From NCBI GenBank assembly GCA_010365115.1, contig JAAFGX010000005.1:1-64000 (forward strand): 64,000 nt of DNA, written 5' to 3'. The notes beneath the pieces were generated by a model. The model ran no database searches. It saw only the letters and a program-made list of their open reading frames with translations, and was not told the origin of the DNA. The translations under genes were made by a program, and so were the position numbers. Shown one piece after another: positions 1-8,532 of the stretch. Each line of letters begins with the position of its first letter. The first letter of the stretch is position 1. The stretch comes from Paludibacter sp. GTDB lineage: Bacteria; Bacteroidota; Bacteroidia; Bacteroidales; Paludibacteraceae.

Positions 1-78
1 TTCGATTTACTAATAAAAAAGATGGTCGTGGGTGAACCTAAAAGATTAATTAAAAAGAAGTTAACAACAGCGGTCTAA
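1..78 (+). CDS. C-terminal tail of an unidentified protein
   Basis: An open frame enters the window at base 1 and stops at TAA (76-78), giving 25 residues that end in KKKLTTAV. It is rich in lysine and hydrophobic residues and I cannot assign a family. It converges on, and overlaps by 18 bases, the 3' end of the minus-strand channel gene, which is itself cut short here. That could mean a gene or mobile element to the left of the window replaced the end of the channel gene. The frame is short enough to be chance; the sequence to the left of the window would settle it. Confidence 0.3.
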   Translation, partial: FDLLIKKMVVGEPKRLIKKKLTTAV

Positions 79-576
79 ACGCCTATACCAAAATTTCTTA
101 TCATAAATTTCCTTCAGTTTTTCACTTTTATCTGGATTGTTTTCAATCATTACCACTTCTAAACCTTTGACCAACAGATTGTCCAATACTCGTTTTCCTG
201 TTTTCCCATAACCACAAATAATGAAATGATCTTTCATTTTGTCTAAAGTTTTGTTCATTTTTCTTTGTTTTAATAAAGTTGATAATTCGCCTTCGGCAAA
301 GAAAGCAGTAATTTTTCCAATAGAGTATAAACCGAGTGAAAATCCTGATAATATAATAATAATGGTAAAAATCCTCCCTATATCTGTAATTGGTACAACA
401 TCGCCATAGCCAATCATTGTAAAAGTGGTGACAAGCATATAAAGGGTTGTCAATGGGCTAAATCCTTCTATGAAAATGAATCCCAGAAAGCTAATTATCA
501 ATATTGTAAAAATTGCTACCAACGGAGCAAGCAATTCCTTAAGTATTAATTCTCTAAATCTCGATTTATAATTCAT
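61..576 (-). CDS. Potassium channel with truncated RCK (TrkA-N) domain
   Basis: Two-transmembrane K+ channel subunit of the inner membrane. A first membrane helix (about residues 12-37) is followed by a pore loop with the selectivity filter TMIGYGD, and a second helix (about 68-90). A cytosolic RCK domain then starts with the nucleotide-binding loop ICGYGKTG (about 119-127). Family members usually run to 330-350 residues; this one stops at 171, inside the Rossmann fold just after its second strand. The last dozen residues (KFWYRRLDRCC) do not look like the family. Neither a one-base insertion nor a one-base deletion restores a long frame, so this is a real junction or a decayed end rather than a simple frameshift. 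It is probably non-functional, or a channel without a complete gating ring. Confidence 0.7.
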   Translation of the reverse strand: MNYKSRFRELILKELLAPLVAIFTILIISFLGFIFIEGFSPLTTLYMLVTTFTMIGYGDVVPITDIGRIFTIIIILSGFSLGLYSIGKITAFFAEGELSTLLKQRKMNKTLDKMKDHFIICGYGKTGKRVLDNLLVKGLEVVMIENNPDKSEKLKEIYDKKFWYRRLDRCC

Positions 577-707
577 TATAATAAGTTTCTTATATGTGAT
601 TCGAAAGACTTTGTTTTTTTAACAAAAATAGTTTTAAGTCAGCAAAATAATAATTAAACAATTCTTACAAAATACAATATCTAAAATTTATTGTAAAGAG
701 ATGCATA

Positions 708-1478
708 TTAATCACATAGAGCATATAAATCTCCTCGTGGATTAACTAATAAAACCGGGATTGGAGATTTTTTCACTACATGATATTCTTTCGGTCCAAA
801 TATTATATCATCCAAGCCATAATCGCGCGATGCGGAAACAATAATAATTCCAGCATGAATATTCGCAGCCACCTGAATGGCTTCCTTTTCCACTTTAAAA
901 CTATCTTTCGATGCTTTATGTATTGTAAATTTGAATTCAAATTTATCAAAAAGAAGTGACATTCTTTCAGCGTTTGTTGCTGCTTTCGTGCCATAATCGT
1001 TGGCTAATAACATTTTGACTTCCGAACCGCAAAATCTGCCAAAAGCTGAGGCAAATTGCGCTTTTTCCATTTCTTCTTCCAAAAAACCTATTGGAAGTAT
1101 TACTTTGGTCATATCCAATTGTGTAAACGAATCTTTAAATAAAATGTAAGGAATTCGTAAATCCATACAGACATTTAAACCACTTCTAATTGACTTAGAG
1201 TTAGAATCTGAAAGTTGAATAAACAGAAATAAAGCCTCCAGTTCCTCGCAAACATCAGAAACAGTGTTATTTTTTGAATGACGAACAAAAATTTTTGCAG
1301 CAGGCAAATTAAGTCCAGAAAAAAAAGCCTTCAACTCATTTTCTCGTACAAGGATAAGTTCGTCATTATCTACAAAACTCAATACTCCAAATGATTTTTG
1401 AAGTTGTGTAGCTAGGCTTGAAGCACTTTGTATAAGAATTTGAGATGTACTAATTTGCTGAATATGAACTAGAATCAT
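708..1478 (-). CDS. Universal stress protein (UspA family)
   Basis: A 256-residue cytosolic protein with two weakly similar Usp-type alpha/beta halves, as is usual in Bacteroidetes. The C-terminal half ends with the typical stretch where a hydrophobic strand leads to SPIPVLLVNP (about 236-245), the last beta strand of the Usp fold. The canonical ATP-binding G-2x-G-9x-G(S/T) motif is not obvious, so nucleotide binding is uncertain. The ATG at 1478 was chosen because the protein begins directly with the first predicted strand (MILVHIQQ). It lies downstream of murF-alr on the same strand with a repeat-filled gap between them. Confidence 0.75.
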   Translation of the reverse strand: MILVHIQQISTSQILIQSASSLATQLQKSFGVLSFVDNDELILVRENELKAFFSGLNLPAAKIFVRHSKNNTVSDVCEELEALFLFIQLSDSNSKSIRSGLNVCMDLRIPYILFKDSFTQLDMTKVILPIGFLEEEMEKAQFASAFGRFCGSEVKMLLANDYGTKAATNAERMSLLFDKFEFKFTIHKASKDSFKVEKEAIQVAANIHAGIIIVSASRDYGLDDIIFGPKEYHVVKKSPIPVLLVNPRGDLYALCD

Positions 1479-1480
1479 AA

Positions 1481-1562
1481 GAAGGTTTGATGTTTGAAAG
1501 GTTTGATGTCCCGCAAAAGCAGGATGTTCGCTTCGTTACATTTGAAAGGTTTGAGGTTTGAA
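1481..1562. repeat. Tandem AAGGTTTGA-type intergenic repeat
   Basis: Several copies of a unit close to TTTGAAAGGTTTGATG occur at 1485-1508 and 1540-1562, on either side of a short unrelated stretch. The repeat fills the gap between murF-alr and the usp gene. No coding frame is convincing. This looks like a simple intergenic repeat. Confidence 0.6.
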
Positions 1563-1594
1563 AAAATCGAAACTGCGTCTTTAAGTTTCCATTC

Positions 1595-1613
1595 ATTGGA
1601 TATTAGGGGGCTT
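1595..1613 (-). repeat. Relic of GC-rich palindromic repeat at the murF-alr stop codon
   Basis: Read on the minus strand, the bases directly after the murF-alr TAG contain GCCCCCTAATATCC. This matches the outer arm GCCCCCTAAATCCCCC of the repeat family seen at 55918-56017. The inner hairpin is missing, so this would be a decayed half copy. The match is short, so confidence is moderate. Confidence 0.4.
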
Positions 1614-4073
1614 CTACTCCTGAAAATAAACCCTTTTTACTCTTCTGGAAACACTTGTAAGTATTTCATAAGGTATGGTTTTCAACCATGAAGCAACTTC
1701 CGAAATAGTGAGATTATCGCCAAATATTTCAACGATATCGCCTTCATTAGCTTCAATATCAGTTACATCTATCATAACCAAGTCCATACACACATTACCA
1801 ACTACTTTGGCTCGTTGTCCATTTATTAACACCTCTCCTACTCCATTTCCCAACTTGCGGTCGAATCCGTCGGCATAACCAATTGGAATAACAGCAATGC
1901 GTTTATCACTTTTGATAATTCCTTTCCGGCTGTAACCAACCGTTTCGCCTGTTTTTACATTTTTTATTTGCAGAATAACTGTTTTTAAAGCGCAAACTTG
2001 CTTCAGTTTTGTTTCGGGCAACGAACTTATGCCGTAATGTCCAATTCCAAGTCGTACCATATCCAACTGAAATTCTGGAAAACGCTCGATGCCAGCAGAA
2101 TTAAGAATATGACGCATAATATAATGCGAAAAAGTAGCAGAAAACTGGTCGGCACAGACGGTGAAAGTGTTCATTTGCTGTCTGGTAAATGCATCAAATT
2201 GCATTTCATCTGAACCTGATAAATGTGAGAAAATTGATCGCACTTTCACTTGATTCTGACCTTTTAGTCGGCTAAGCAATTGTTCTATTTCATGAGGCTC
2301 AAAACCCAACCGGTGCATACCGCTATCTATCTTGATATGAATTGGATAATCAATCAATCCAAGTTTTTCAGCTGAAGTTATAAACAAATCGAGCAAACGA
2401 AAACTATAGATTTCGGGTTCCAACTTATTGTCGAAAATCATTCCAAAACTGCCTTTTTCGGGATTCATCACCACAATAGGAATACGAATGCCTTCTCTTC
2501 GAAGCTCAGCGCCTTCATCGGCCACTGCCACTGCCAAATAATCGGTGTGATGATGCTGAAGTGTTCTTGCCACTTCTACCGATCCGCTTCCGTAGGCAAA
2601 TGCTTTCACCATGCACATAATTTTGGTTTCGGGACGAAGTTTTGAACTGAAATAATTCAGATTTTCAACCAATGCATTCAAGTTGACTTCCAAAATGGTT
2701 TCGTGTGTAATCAATTCCAATTTTTCCGATATATCTTCGAAATGATATTTTCGCGAGCCTTTTAGCAATATTATTTCCTTTTGAAAATCGCGAACAAATG
2801 CAGATTTCAAAAAATCCTCTGTTGTCAGGAAAAAATCTTTTTCAATCAATTGAAAAACATCCGCTTGATTGGAAATCTCGGTTCCGATACCAATAATTCG
2901 TTGGATATTTTTAGTTTTCAACAGGTCAGCCACTGTTTTATACAATTCCGAAGGTGTTTGTCCACTTTGCAGAATATCAGACAAAATAAGTGTTTTAGAG
3001 AGGTTTTTGGCAGTAGCTTGTTGGTTCAAAAAATCGAGCACTATGCTTAACGAATTCAAATCGGAATTATAACTATCGTTTATAATCAGGCAATCACGGA
3101 CTCCTTCTTTTACTTCCAGTCGCATTGCAACAGCTTCCAACAGCAAAATCCGTTTTGAAATTTCTTCTATTTTGTAACCTAAATGCAAAAGTACAGCCAC
3201 ACATTGCAACGCATTTTCAACAGATGCTTCATCGGTAAAAGGTATGCAAAATTGCATTTCTGCGCCTTCGAATTTCAAATTTATCTTTGTGCAATTTGGA
3301 TTCTTCTCAACCTTTAATATTCGCATCTTTGCTTTCTCACTTTTTCCCCAAGAAAACAGTTTTCCTTTGAAATCGGATTGAGCAATGGAAATCTCAACTA
3401 ATTTATTATCAGAACAATATATTAAAATATCAGAATTTGTAAATAGTTGAAGTTTTTCCTCACATTTTTGTTTCAATCCGGTAAAATTCTCCTGATGTGC
3501 CTCTCCCAAATTGGTAAAAATCCCAATAGTAGGTTGAATTATTGGTTGTAAACGTTGCATTTCATGCGGTTCGGAAATTCCGGCTTCAAAAATCCCCAAT
3601 TGTGTGTTTTCGTTCAAAGCCCAAACGGAAAGTGGAACGCCAATTTGAGAATTATAACTTCGCGGCGAACGGGTAATATTAAAATCGGTATGCAATAATT
3701 GATATAACCATTCTTTTACCACCGTTTTTCCGTTACTTCCGGTAATTCCGATAACCGGAATCTGAAACGACTCACGATGTTTAGCTGTCAAAACTTGCAA
3801 TGCTTTCAATGTATCATCAACTTTCAAAAAAACTGCATCAGTCATTTTTTCAAATTCGGGAAGCATTTCACTCACCACAAAATAGCGGAGATTTTGTTGG
3901 TAAAGTTCCGAAACGTAATTATGTCCATTATTTCGGGCAGTGTGAATGGCATAAAACAAACTTTCTGCCGGAAAAGACAATGAACGGCTATCGGTCAATA
4001 ACCAATTAATTTCCAAATCCTGCAAATCAGTATTCTGTGCTCCAATAAGTTGAGCAATTTTTGTAAGTTTCAT
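1614..4073 (-). CDS. murF-alr: Bifunctional MurF ligase / alanine racemase
   Basis: Fusion of two cell-wall enzymes acting in the cytosol. Residues 1 to about 450 are MurF, which adds D-Ala-D-Ala to UDP-MurNAc-tripeptide. The ATP loop GITGSNGKT is at about 109-117 and the MurF central and C-terminal domains follow. Residues from about 455 to 819 are alanine racemase, which makes D-Ala: the PLP lysine is Lys490 in MVKAFAYG and the C-terminal domain contains GYADGFDRKLGNG. The two parts supply consecutive steps of peptidoglycan precursor synthesis. The fused form is typical of Bacteroidetes, where it is annotated as a bifunctional enzyme. The ATG at 4073 gives the complete MurF N-terminus. The stop of the preceding phosphoesterase gene is only a few bases upstream of the start, so the two are probably co-transcribed. 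Confidence 0.93.
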   Translation of the reverse strand: MKLTKIAQLIGAQNTDLQDLEINWLLTDSRSLSFPAESLFYAIHTARNNGHNYVSELYQQNLRYFVVSEMLPEFEKMTDAVFLKVDDTLKALQVLTAKHRESFQIPVIGITGSNGKTVVKEWLYQLLHTDFNITRSPRSYNSQIGVPLSVWALNENTQLGIFEAGISEPHEMQRLQPIIQPTIGIFTNLGEAHQENFTGLKQKCEEKLQLFTNSDILIYCSDNKLVEISIAQSDFKGKLFSWGKSEKAKMRILKVEKNPNCTKINLKFEGAEMQFCIPFTDEASVENALQCVAVLLHLGYKIEEISKRILLLEAVAMRLEVKEGVRDCLIINDSYNSDLNSLSIVLDFLNQQATAKNLSKTLILSDILQSGQTPSELYKTVADLLKTKNIQRIIGIGTEISNQADVFQLIEKDFFLTTEDFLKSAFVRDFQKEIILLKGSRKYHFEDISEKLELITHETILEVNLNALVENLNYFSSKLRPETKIMCMVKAFAYGSGSVEVARTLQHHHTDYLAVAVADEGAELRREGIRIPIVVMNPEKGSFGMIFDNKLEPEIYSFRLLDLFITSAEKLGLIDYPIHIKIDSGMHRLGFEPHEIEQLLSRLKGQNQVKVRSIFSHLSGSDEMQFDAFTRQQMNTFTVCADQFSATFSHYIMRHILNSAGIERFPEFQLDMVRLGIGHYGISSLPETKLKQVCALKTVILQIKNVKTGETVGYSRKGIIKSDKRIAVIPIGYADGFDRKLGNGVGEVLINGQRAKVVGNVCMDLVMIDVTDIEANEGDIVEIFGDNLTISEVASWLKTIPYEILTSVSRRVKRVYFQE

Positions 4074-4077
4074 TTTA

Positions 4078-5919
4078 TCAGTATTTTATTCTTGCTACTA
4101 CACCATCCGAAGTTGTTAAAATACATTCATTTTTTGAAATAATATTTACTGTATTAATTATCGAGTTTCCAATTTTATAACGCCACAAAACAGCACCCGT
4201 TTTAGCATTGATGCCATGAAGTAATCCATTTTTTGTCCCAAAAACTATAATTCCATCTCGTTCTATCAGCATACTTGGATTATGATCGTAGCCATAACCA
4301 GCGTTAGTTTTCCAAATTTGTTTCGGATAATCAGTTCGGGCATCTAGCCCAACCACGCTATCATTCATACAACGACTGAAAATTGTATTTCCGTCCTCCG
4401 AAATTCCAACTGTTTCACGAACCACATGTTGGTTAGTTCGCCAAATTACTTTTCCTGTTTCGGCATTTAAAGCCGTCCAAAACCTGTCGGGCGCAGTGAT
4501 AAATACTTTTCCATCCGAATAAACTGGCATAACGGCTGCAGGTGAATAATGAACTCCCAGATTTCCTTCATTCCATTTCCAGGCTAAACTGCCATCGGAG
4601 CAGTTTAAAGCATAAAAATAAGTATCCCATGCTCCGAAAAAAACTTTATTTTGAGCAACCAACGGTTTTGTTTCAACATATCCCTTTATATCACAATACT
4701 TCCAAAAAAGCGAACCATTATTCAAATTGATTGCCCGAAAACAATCATCACTTCCTCCAATAAATACAGTATCATTATTTATGAGTGGATTACCCATTAC
4801 TGCTTTTGCGGTTTCAAATTTCCATATTAGTTCACCGGTTTTGGAGATTAAACAATAGATATTTCCATCCGTCGAACCAAAAACTACTTTTCCATTTTTT
4901 ACAGATGGTGATGATATGATTCGGTTTCCGGTTTTATATTTCCATATCGGTTTTCCATTGGAAATATTGATGGCATTTAGGTACCCGAAATCATCACCGT
5001 AAAAAACTAAATTATCCTCAACTGCTGGCATTCCATAAATTCCTATTCGGGTCTCGAGTCGCCATTTTTCTCGAACATTCTTATTCAATTTATTTATTTC
5101 GAATGATGGGCGCAATGAGGTATTTGGTGATTCATATATCTTGTTTTCAAAAGGCAAAGTGAGCCATAACCGTTGATTTTGGTCAATTATCTTTTCATAT
5201 ACACGAATTGAATCGGAAATGGAATAGATGGAAAATCCTCCAACCGGATTTTTTGCCCGTAAAGTAGAACGGTTTACAATTCCCGGAATCCCATCGTAAT
5301 TCAGAATTACATTGCGGTGATAATGACCTCCTAAGACAGCCTGAACATTGAATTGGCGTATTATATCCGTCATTTCGTACCAGTTATCAACATCACCGGT
5401 TAACAGCGGATAATGTGTTATTATAAAAACCGGAACTTTATCTCCAGTTTTAATCAATTCGGATTTTACCCAATCGATATCCTGTGGAGCAATATGACCA
5501 TCGCCCATTTTAATGATTGGTCCGGAGGTAAATCCTATAAACTCGCATCCTTTATGATTAAATGAAAATTTATCGTTTCCAAAAATTTTACCAAAATCCG
5601 TTGCGCCTGATTCACTCCATTTGGTTTCGTGATTCCCTGCGGTTATATAATACGGAACATTTAGTTTATCAAGTATGTTTTTAGCTTCGGATAACGACAA
5701 ACAGTCGCCATTCTCTGAAACATCTCCCGATACAACAACAAAATCAATTTCATGTGTGGCATTCACTTCATTTACTGCATTTTGAAGATCATGCGTAGGA
5801 ATACTATTAGCAACAGAAATATGCAAATCGGTAAAAAGTGCAAAACTAAAAGGCTCTGTTGAGAATGAAAATGCAGTAAAAAAAAGTTGAATAAGTATTA
5901 TAAGAAGGTATCTTTTCAT
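4078..5919 (-). CDS. Secreted metallophosphoesterase with PQQ-like beta-propeller
   Basis: A 613-residue exported protein with an N-terminal signal peptide (hydrophobic to about residue 19). Residues from about 25 to 250 form a calcineurin-like phosphoesterase, with metal-ligand motifs in order: TDLHIS, GDVSENGD, GNHETKW, THYPL and GGHYHRN. From about 280 to the end there are repeats of the PQQ/quinoprotein propeller type, shown by recurrent blades such as GKPIWKYKTG, GELIWKFET, GSLFWKY, GKVIWRTN and GAVLWRYKIG. The likely location is periplasm or cell surface. The substrate is unknown: the phosphoesterase half suggests phosphodiester or phosphomonoester hydrolysis, while the propeller probably binds a ligand or a partner. 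It precedes murF-alr on the same strand at close spacing. Confidence 0.82.
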   Translation of the reverse strand: MKRYLLIILIQLFFTAFSFSTEPFSFALFTDLHISVANSIPTHDLQNAVNEVNATHEIDFVVVSGDVSENGDCLSLSEAKNILDKLNVPYYITAGNHETKWSESGATDFGKIFGNDKFSFNHKGCEFIGFTSGPIIKMGDGHIAPQDIDWVKSELIKTGDKVPVFIITHYPLLTGDVDNWYEMTDIIRQFNVQAVLGGHYHRNVILNYDGIPGIVNRSTLRAKNPVGGFSIYSISDSIRVYEKIIDQNQRLWLTLPFENKIYESPNTSLRPSFEINKLNKNVREKWRLETRIGIYGMPAVEDNLVFYGDDFGYLNAINISNGKPIWKYKTGNRIISSPSVKNGKVVFGSTDGNIYCLISKTGELIWKFETAKAVMGNPLINNDTVFIGGSDDCFRAINLNNGSLFWKYCDIKGYVETKPLVAQNKVFFGAWDTYFYALNCSDGSLAWKWNEGNLGVHYSPAAVMPVYSDGKVFITAPDRFWTALNAETGKVIWRTNQHVVRETVGISEDGNTIFSRCMNDSVVGLDARTDYPKQIWKTNAGYGYDHNPSMLIERDGIIVFGTKNGLLHGINAKTGAVLWRYKIGNSIINTVNIISKNECILTTSDGVVARIKY

Positions 5920-6123
5920 ATATTTTGGTTTTCAGTTTTTATCGAATGACAAAGATACATTATTTACCTAATTTTTCAAACGTCATTTTGTTTTAATTCT
6001 GAAAGATGAAACTTTATTAGAATACAAATTCAGTATGGCTTATAATCAGATAGATATGTGAATGGTTATGCAAAAGTTCTTGTAAAGTCATTGCATTCTT
6101 TATTTGCAATAGATTTTTTCATT

Positions 6124-6244
6124 TTATACAAATTGCAGAAATAATTCAGTCCAATGTCGACTTCGACAAATGGAACATCCCGTGTAACGGGATTGTACTG
6201 TTTATTTCTATGCCTTCCGCAAGCGGAATTTGCAATCGGCATTA
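6124..6244. repeat. MITE-like repeat, copy A
   Basis: A 121-bp segment in the gap 5920-6408, related to copy B at 27479-27577. Both carry GCCTTCCGCaaGCGGAA followed by the right end TGCAATCGGCATTA (here 6231-6244), and CAGTCCAATGTC or TAGTCCAATGTC near the left end. The left terminal repeat of copy A is degraded (TTATACAAATTGCA) compared with copy B. An additional outer inverted repeat, TTCAGTCCAA / TTGGACTGAA, frames it. No coding sequence. The rest of the 5920-6408 gap holds only this repeat and the terminator downstream of the permease gene. Confidence 0.6.
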
Positions 6245-6333
6245 TACTAAAGCCAATTTTGGACTGAAATAATAATTCATTTGGTATTAGTTCATTTTGA
6301 AAAATACAGCTTATTCATTTGCGTTATTAACAA

Positions 6334-6378
6334 AAATGGAGAATTACTGAATTTATTTCAGCAACTCTCCATTTGTAT
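6334..6378 (-). terminator. Hairpin terminator after the permease gene
   Basis: AAATGGAGA (6334-6342) pairs with TCTCCATTT (6366-6374), and an inner CTGAA/TTCAG pair extends the structure. It lies about 35 bases beyond the stop of the minus-strand permease gene. Confidence 0.55.
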
Positions 6379-6408
6379 TTAAATTATTCAATTAGTTAAT
6401 CAATACAA

Positions 6409-7722
6409 TCAGCCAAATGCACCCACGGCATCAAGGATAATTTTGCAAAGGAACAATAACGCAACCACATAAATTGTAATCGAAACTTCCTTAAATTTTC
6501 CAGTCATCATTTTGATAAGTGTAAAACTCAAAATACCGAATACAATCCCTTGTGCAATACTATAGGTAAATGGCATAAAAATGATAGTTAGGAATGCTGG
6601 GAAACCTTCTGAAATATTATTAAAATCGATTTTTGCAACTGAAGACATCATAAACAATCCGATGATAATCAATGCTGGTGCAGTTGCCGAAGCAGGAACC
6701 AACAAAAAGATAGGGGCTAAAAACAATGCAAATGCAAACATTACTGCTGTACTTACTGAAGTTAATCCGGTACGTCCACCGGCTGCCACCCCTGCAGCAC
6801 TTTCAATATATGCAGTGTTTGGGCTAGTTCCCAATAATGCACCAGCCACTGTTCCTAATGCGTCAGCCATAAGAGCTTTACGGATTTGAGGAAAATCGCC
6901 ATTTTTATCAGCCATTCCGGTTTTTGAAATTACTCCAATTAACGTACCAACCGAGTCAAACAGATTCACCAACAGAAAGGTAAAAACAACAATCAACATG
7001 TCGAAAGTAAAAACGTGAGTCAGCTCAAATTTAAAAAAGAGAGGTGCAATAGAAGGCGGCAAAGAAATCAGACCGCCTTCAGGGATAGCAACATCGCCAA
7101 GAAAGAAAGCAAAAGTAGTTGAAGCCAGCATGCCAATTAAAATAGCACCGTGCACTTTTTTTACAAGTAATATTGCAATTATAATTAAACCCAGAAATGC
7201 AATCCACACTGAATGATCGGCCATATTACCTAAACTAACCAACGTATTTGGGTTTGCCACAACAATTCCCGCACTTTTAAGTCCGATTAAAGTAATGAAA
7301 AGTCCGATACCCACCGGTATAGCATCTTTCAGTGATTTTGGTATATTCTTTATGATTAATTCTCTGATATTGAAGAATGTCAATAACAAAAATATAAAAC
7401 CGGCAATAATAACAGCAGTAAGCGCAAATTGCCAGGTGTAGCCCATTGTAAGAACAACAGTAAAAGCAAAAAAACTATTTAAGCCCATTCCGGGAGCTTG
7501 AGCTATTGGCACATTTGCAAGTAAAGCCATTAAAAGTGTGCCGGCAATGGCAGCTAAAGCGGTGGTAGTAAATAATGCCGATTTATCCATTCCGGCTGCT
7601 CCTAAAATGATTGGATTCACGACTAGAATATACGACATTGTAAGAAAAGTAATAATTCCAGCCATGATTTCTCGTCTCGGATTCGTGCTGTTTTGCTTTA
7701 ATTTAAATAGTTTTTCTAACAT
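6409..7722 (-). CDS. NCS2-family nucleobase permease (AzgA/PbuG-like)
   Basis: Inner-membrane transporter of 437 residues with about 12-14 hydrophobic segments. It belongs to the AzgA/GhxP/PbuG branch of the NCS2 family, which imports adenine, guanine or hypoxanthine by proton symport. The motifs seen are an N-terminal region with TFLTMSYILVVNP, then NVPIAQAPGMGLNSFFAF, and FDSVGTLIGV and GTSPNTAYIESAAGV in the second half. All are characteristic of this branch. Length is normal. The ATG at 7722 begins MLEKLFKLK, the usual short cytosolic start. A TAnnTTTG box on the minus strand at 7784-7791 gives it its own promoter. Exact substrate cannot be read from sequence. Confidence 0.88.
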   Translation of the reverse strand: MLEKLFKLKQNSTNPRREIMAGIITFLTMSYILVVNPIILGAAGMDKSALFTTTALAAIAGTLLMALLANVPIAQAPGMGLNSFFAFTVVLTMGYTWQFALTAVIIAGFIFLLLTFFNIRELIIKNIPKSLKDAIPVGIGLFITLIGLKSAGIVVANPNTLVSLGNMADHSVWIAFLGLIIIAILLVKKVHGAILIGMLASTTFAFFLGDVAIPEGGLISLPPSIAPLFFKFELTHVFTFDMLIVVFTFLLVNLFDSVGTLIGVISKTGMADKNGDFPQIRKALMADALGTVAGALLGTSPNTAYIESAAGVAAGGRTGLTSVSTAVMFAFALFLAPIFLLVPASATAPALIIIGLFMMSSVAKIDFNNISEGFPAFLTIIFMPFTYSIAQGIVFGILSFTLIKMMTGKFKEVSITIYVVALLFLCKIILDAVGAFG

Positions 7723-7783
7723 AAAAAAGTTGATTAAGTTTAAAATTTATTTTATAAATATTAGTAATTTTTGTTTTGAGCGA

Positions 7784-7791
7784 CAAAAATA
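7784..7791 (-). promoter_or_regulatory. Promoter -7 box of the permease gene
   Basis: Read on the minus strand this is TATTTTTG, matching the Bacteroidetes -7 consensus TAnnTTTG, about 60 bases before the start codon. Confidence 0.5.
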
Positions 7792-7887
7792 AGTAAATCA
7801 TATCAAATAAAAAAACAGGTTATTGATTGGTCAAAATAGTTTACAACCAATTAATAGACTGTTTATATATAATTTTTTAAGAAAAAA

Positions 7888-8436
7888 TCAAATATCTATT
7901 GACGTAATTTCAATCAATAATTCATCTTTCATCACTGATTGACCTTTTTGAACGCGTATTTTTCGTATTACTCCATTACAATTCGCAGAAATCTCATTTT
8001 GCATTTTCATAGCTTCCAGACTCATAATTGGCTCACCTTCATTCACTAAATCCCCTTCCGACAAGAAAATATCTACAATTTTACCTGGCATTGGTGCCAC
8101 TATATTATTTTCATTCAGCTGTTTATCAAGATTATTGATCATTCCACGCCGAATGTATGAAAAAATAGATTCCAAACTATATTTGTATTCAACGCCATTC
8201 ACCTTTATTATGGCTTTATTTTGATCGCGCGAAACTAATTCACAATGGAATCGTTTCCCGTTCCAATCAAAAGCATAATTAAAATCTTCCTGTTCCACGA
8301 AATCAATATCTTTTTCTTCGCTATTGATTACTGGTCTGGATTCTTTTGGAAGATAAATTTTAAATCTTTTTCCGTTTTCCCTTAATGCGATAAACAATCG
8401 TGATGCATCGCGTTTATAGATATATGAAGTTCCCAT
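7888..8436 (-). CDS. Biotin carboxyl carrier subunit of acyl-CoA carboxylase
   Basis: A 182-residue carrier protein. The C-terminal 70 residues form the biotinyl/lipoyl-attachment fold with the biotinylation motif EAMKMQN, whose lysine carries biotin. The segment before it (APMPGKIVDIFLSEGD) is the standard first half of the hammerhead. The N-terminal 100 residues are an extension typical of Bacteroidetes propionyl/acetyl-CoA carboxylase carriers. It is the last gene of the three-gene carboxylase operon, downstream of biotin carboxylase. The swinging biotin arm moves CO2 from the carboxylase (8533-10029) to the carboxyltransferase (10130-11701). Confidence 0.87.
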   Translation of the reverse strand: MGTSYIYKRDASRLFIALRENGKRFKIYLPKESRPVINSEEKDIDFVEQEDFNYAFDWNGKRFHCELVSRDQNKAIIKVNGVEYKYSLESIFSYIRRGMINNLDKQLNENNIVAPMPGKIVDIFLSEGDLVNEGEPIMSLEAMKMQNEISANCNGVIRKIRVQKGQSVMKDELLIEITSIDI

Positions 8437-8491
8437 TATAATAATTTAAAATTTATTCAATTTACAATTGAAATTTGATGATAAGTACAAA

Positions 8492-8532
8492 CCAAAGTCC
8501 CTCTCTTCAAGGAGATGGATTCAGGGTGAGGT
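8492..8532 (-). repeat. GC-rich palindromic repeat directly after the biotin carboxylase stop
   Basis: On the minus strand, the TAA of the biotin carboxylase gene is followed immediately by ACCTCACCCTGAATCC and then ATCTCC...GAGAGGGACTTTGG, a degenerate hairpin. It resembles the repeat after the purL stop (52131-52156, AACCTCACCTCC...AGAGGG). It lies between two genes of one operon and could affect the ratio of their products. Confidence 0.5.

Noticed and set aside
61..120. Simple sequencing frameshift in the K+ channel
   Set aside because: Adding or removing one base in the T run gives a stop within a few codons in both frames, and neither restores the RCK domain.
803..994. Many long open frames opposite or inside the recognised genes (for example 6581-6889, 10476-10835, 27963-28343, 49404-49676)
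   Set aside because: All are out of frame with, or antisense to, clear conserved genes, and show no family motifs.
6124..6244. CRISPR or tRNA-like structure
   Set aside because: Only two copies in the window, far apart, with no regular spacing. The hairpins do not form a cloverleaf.
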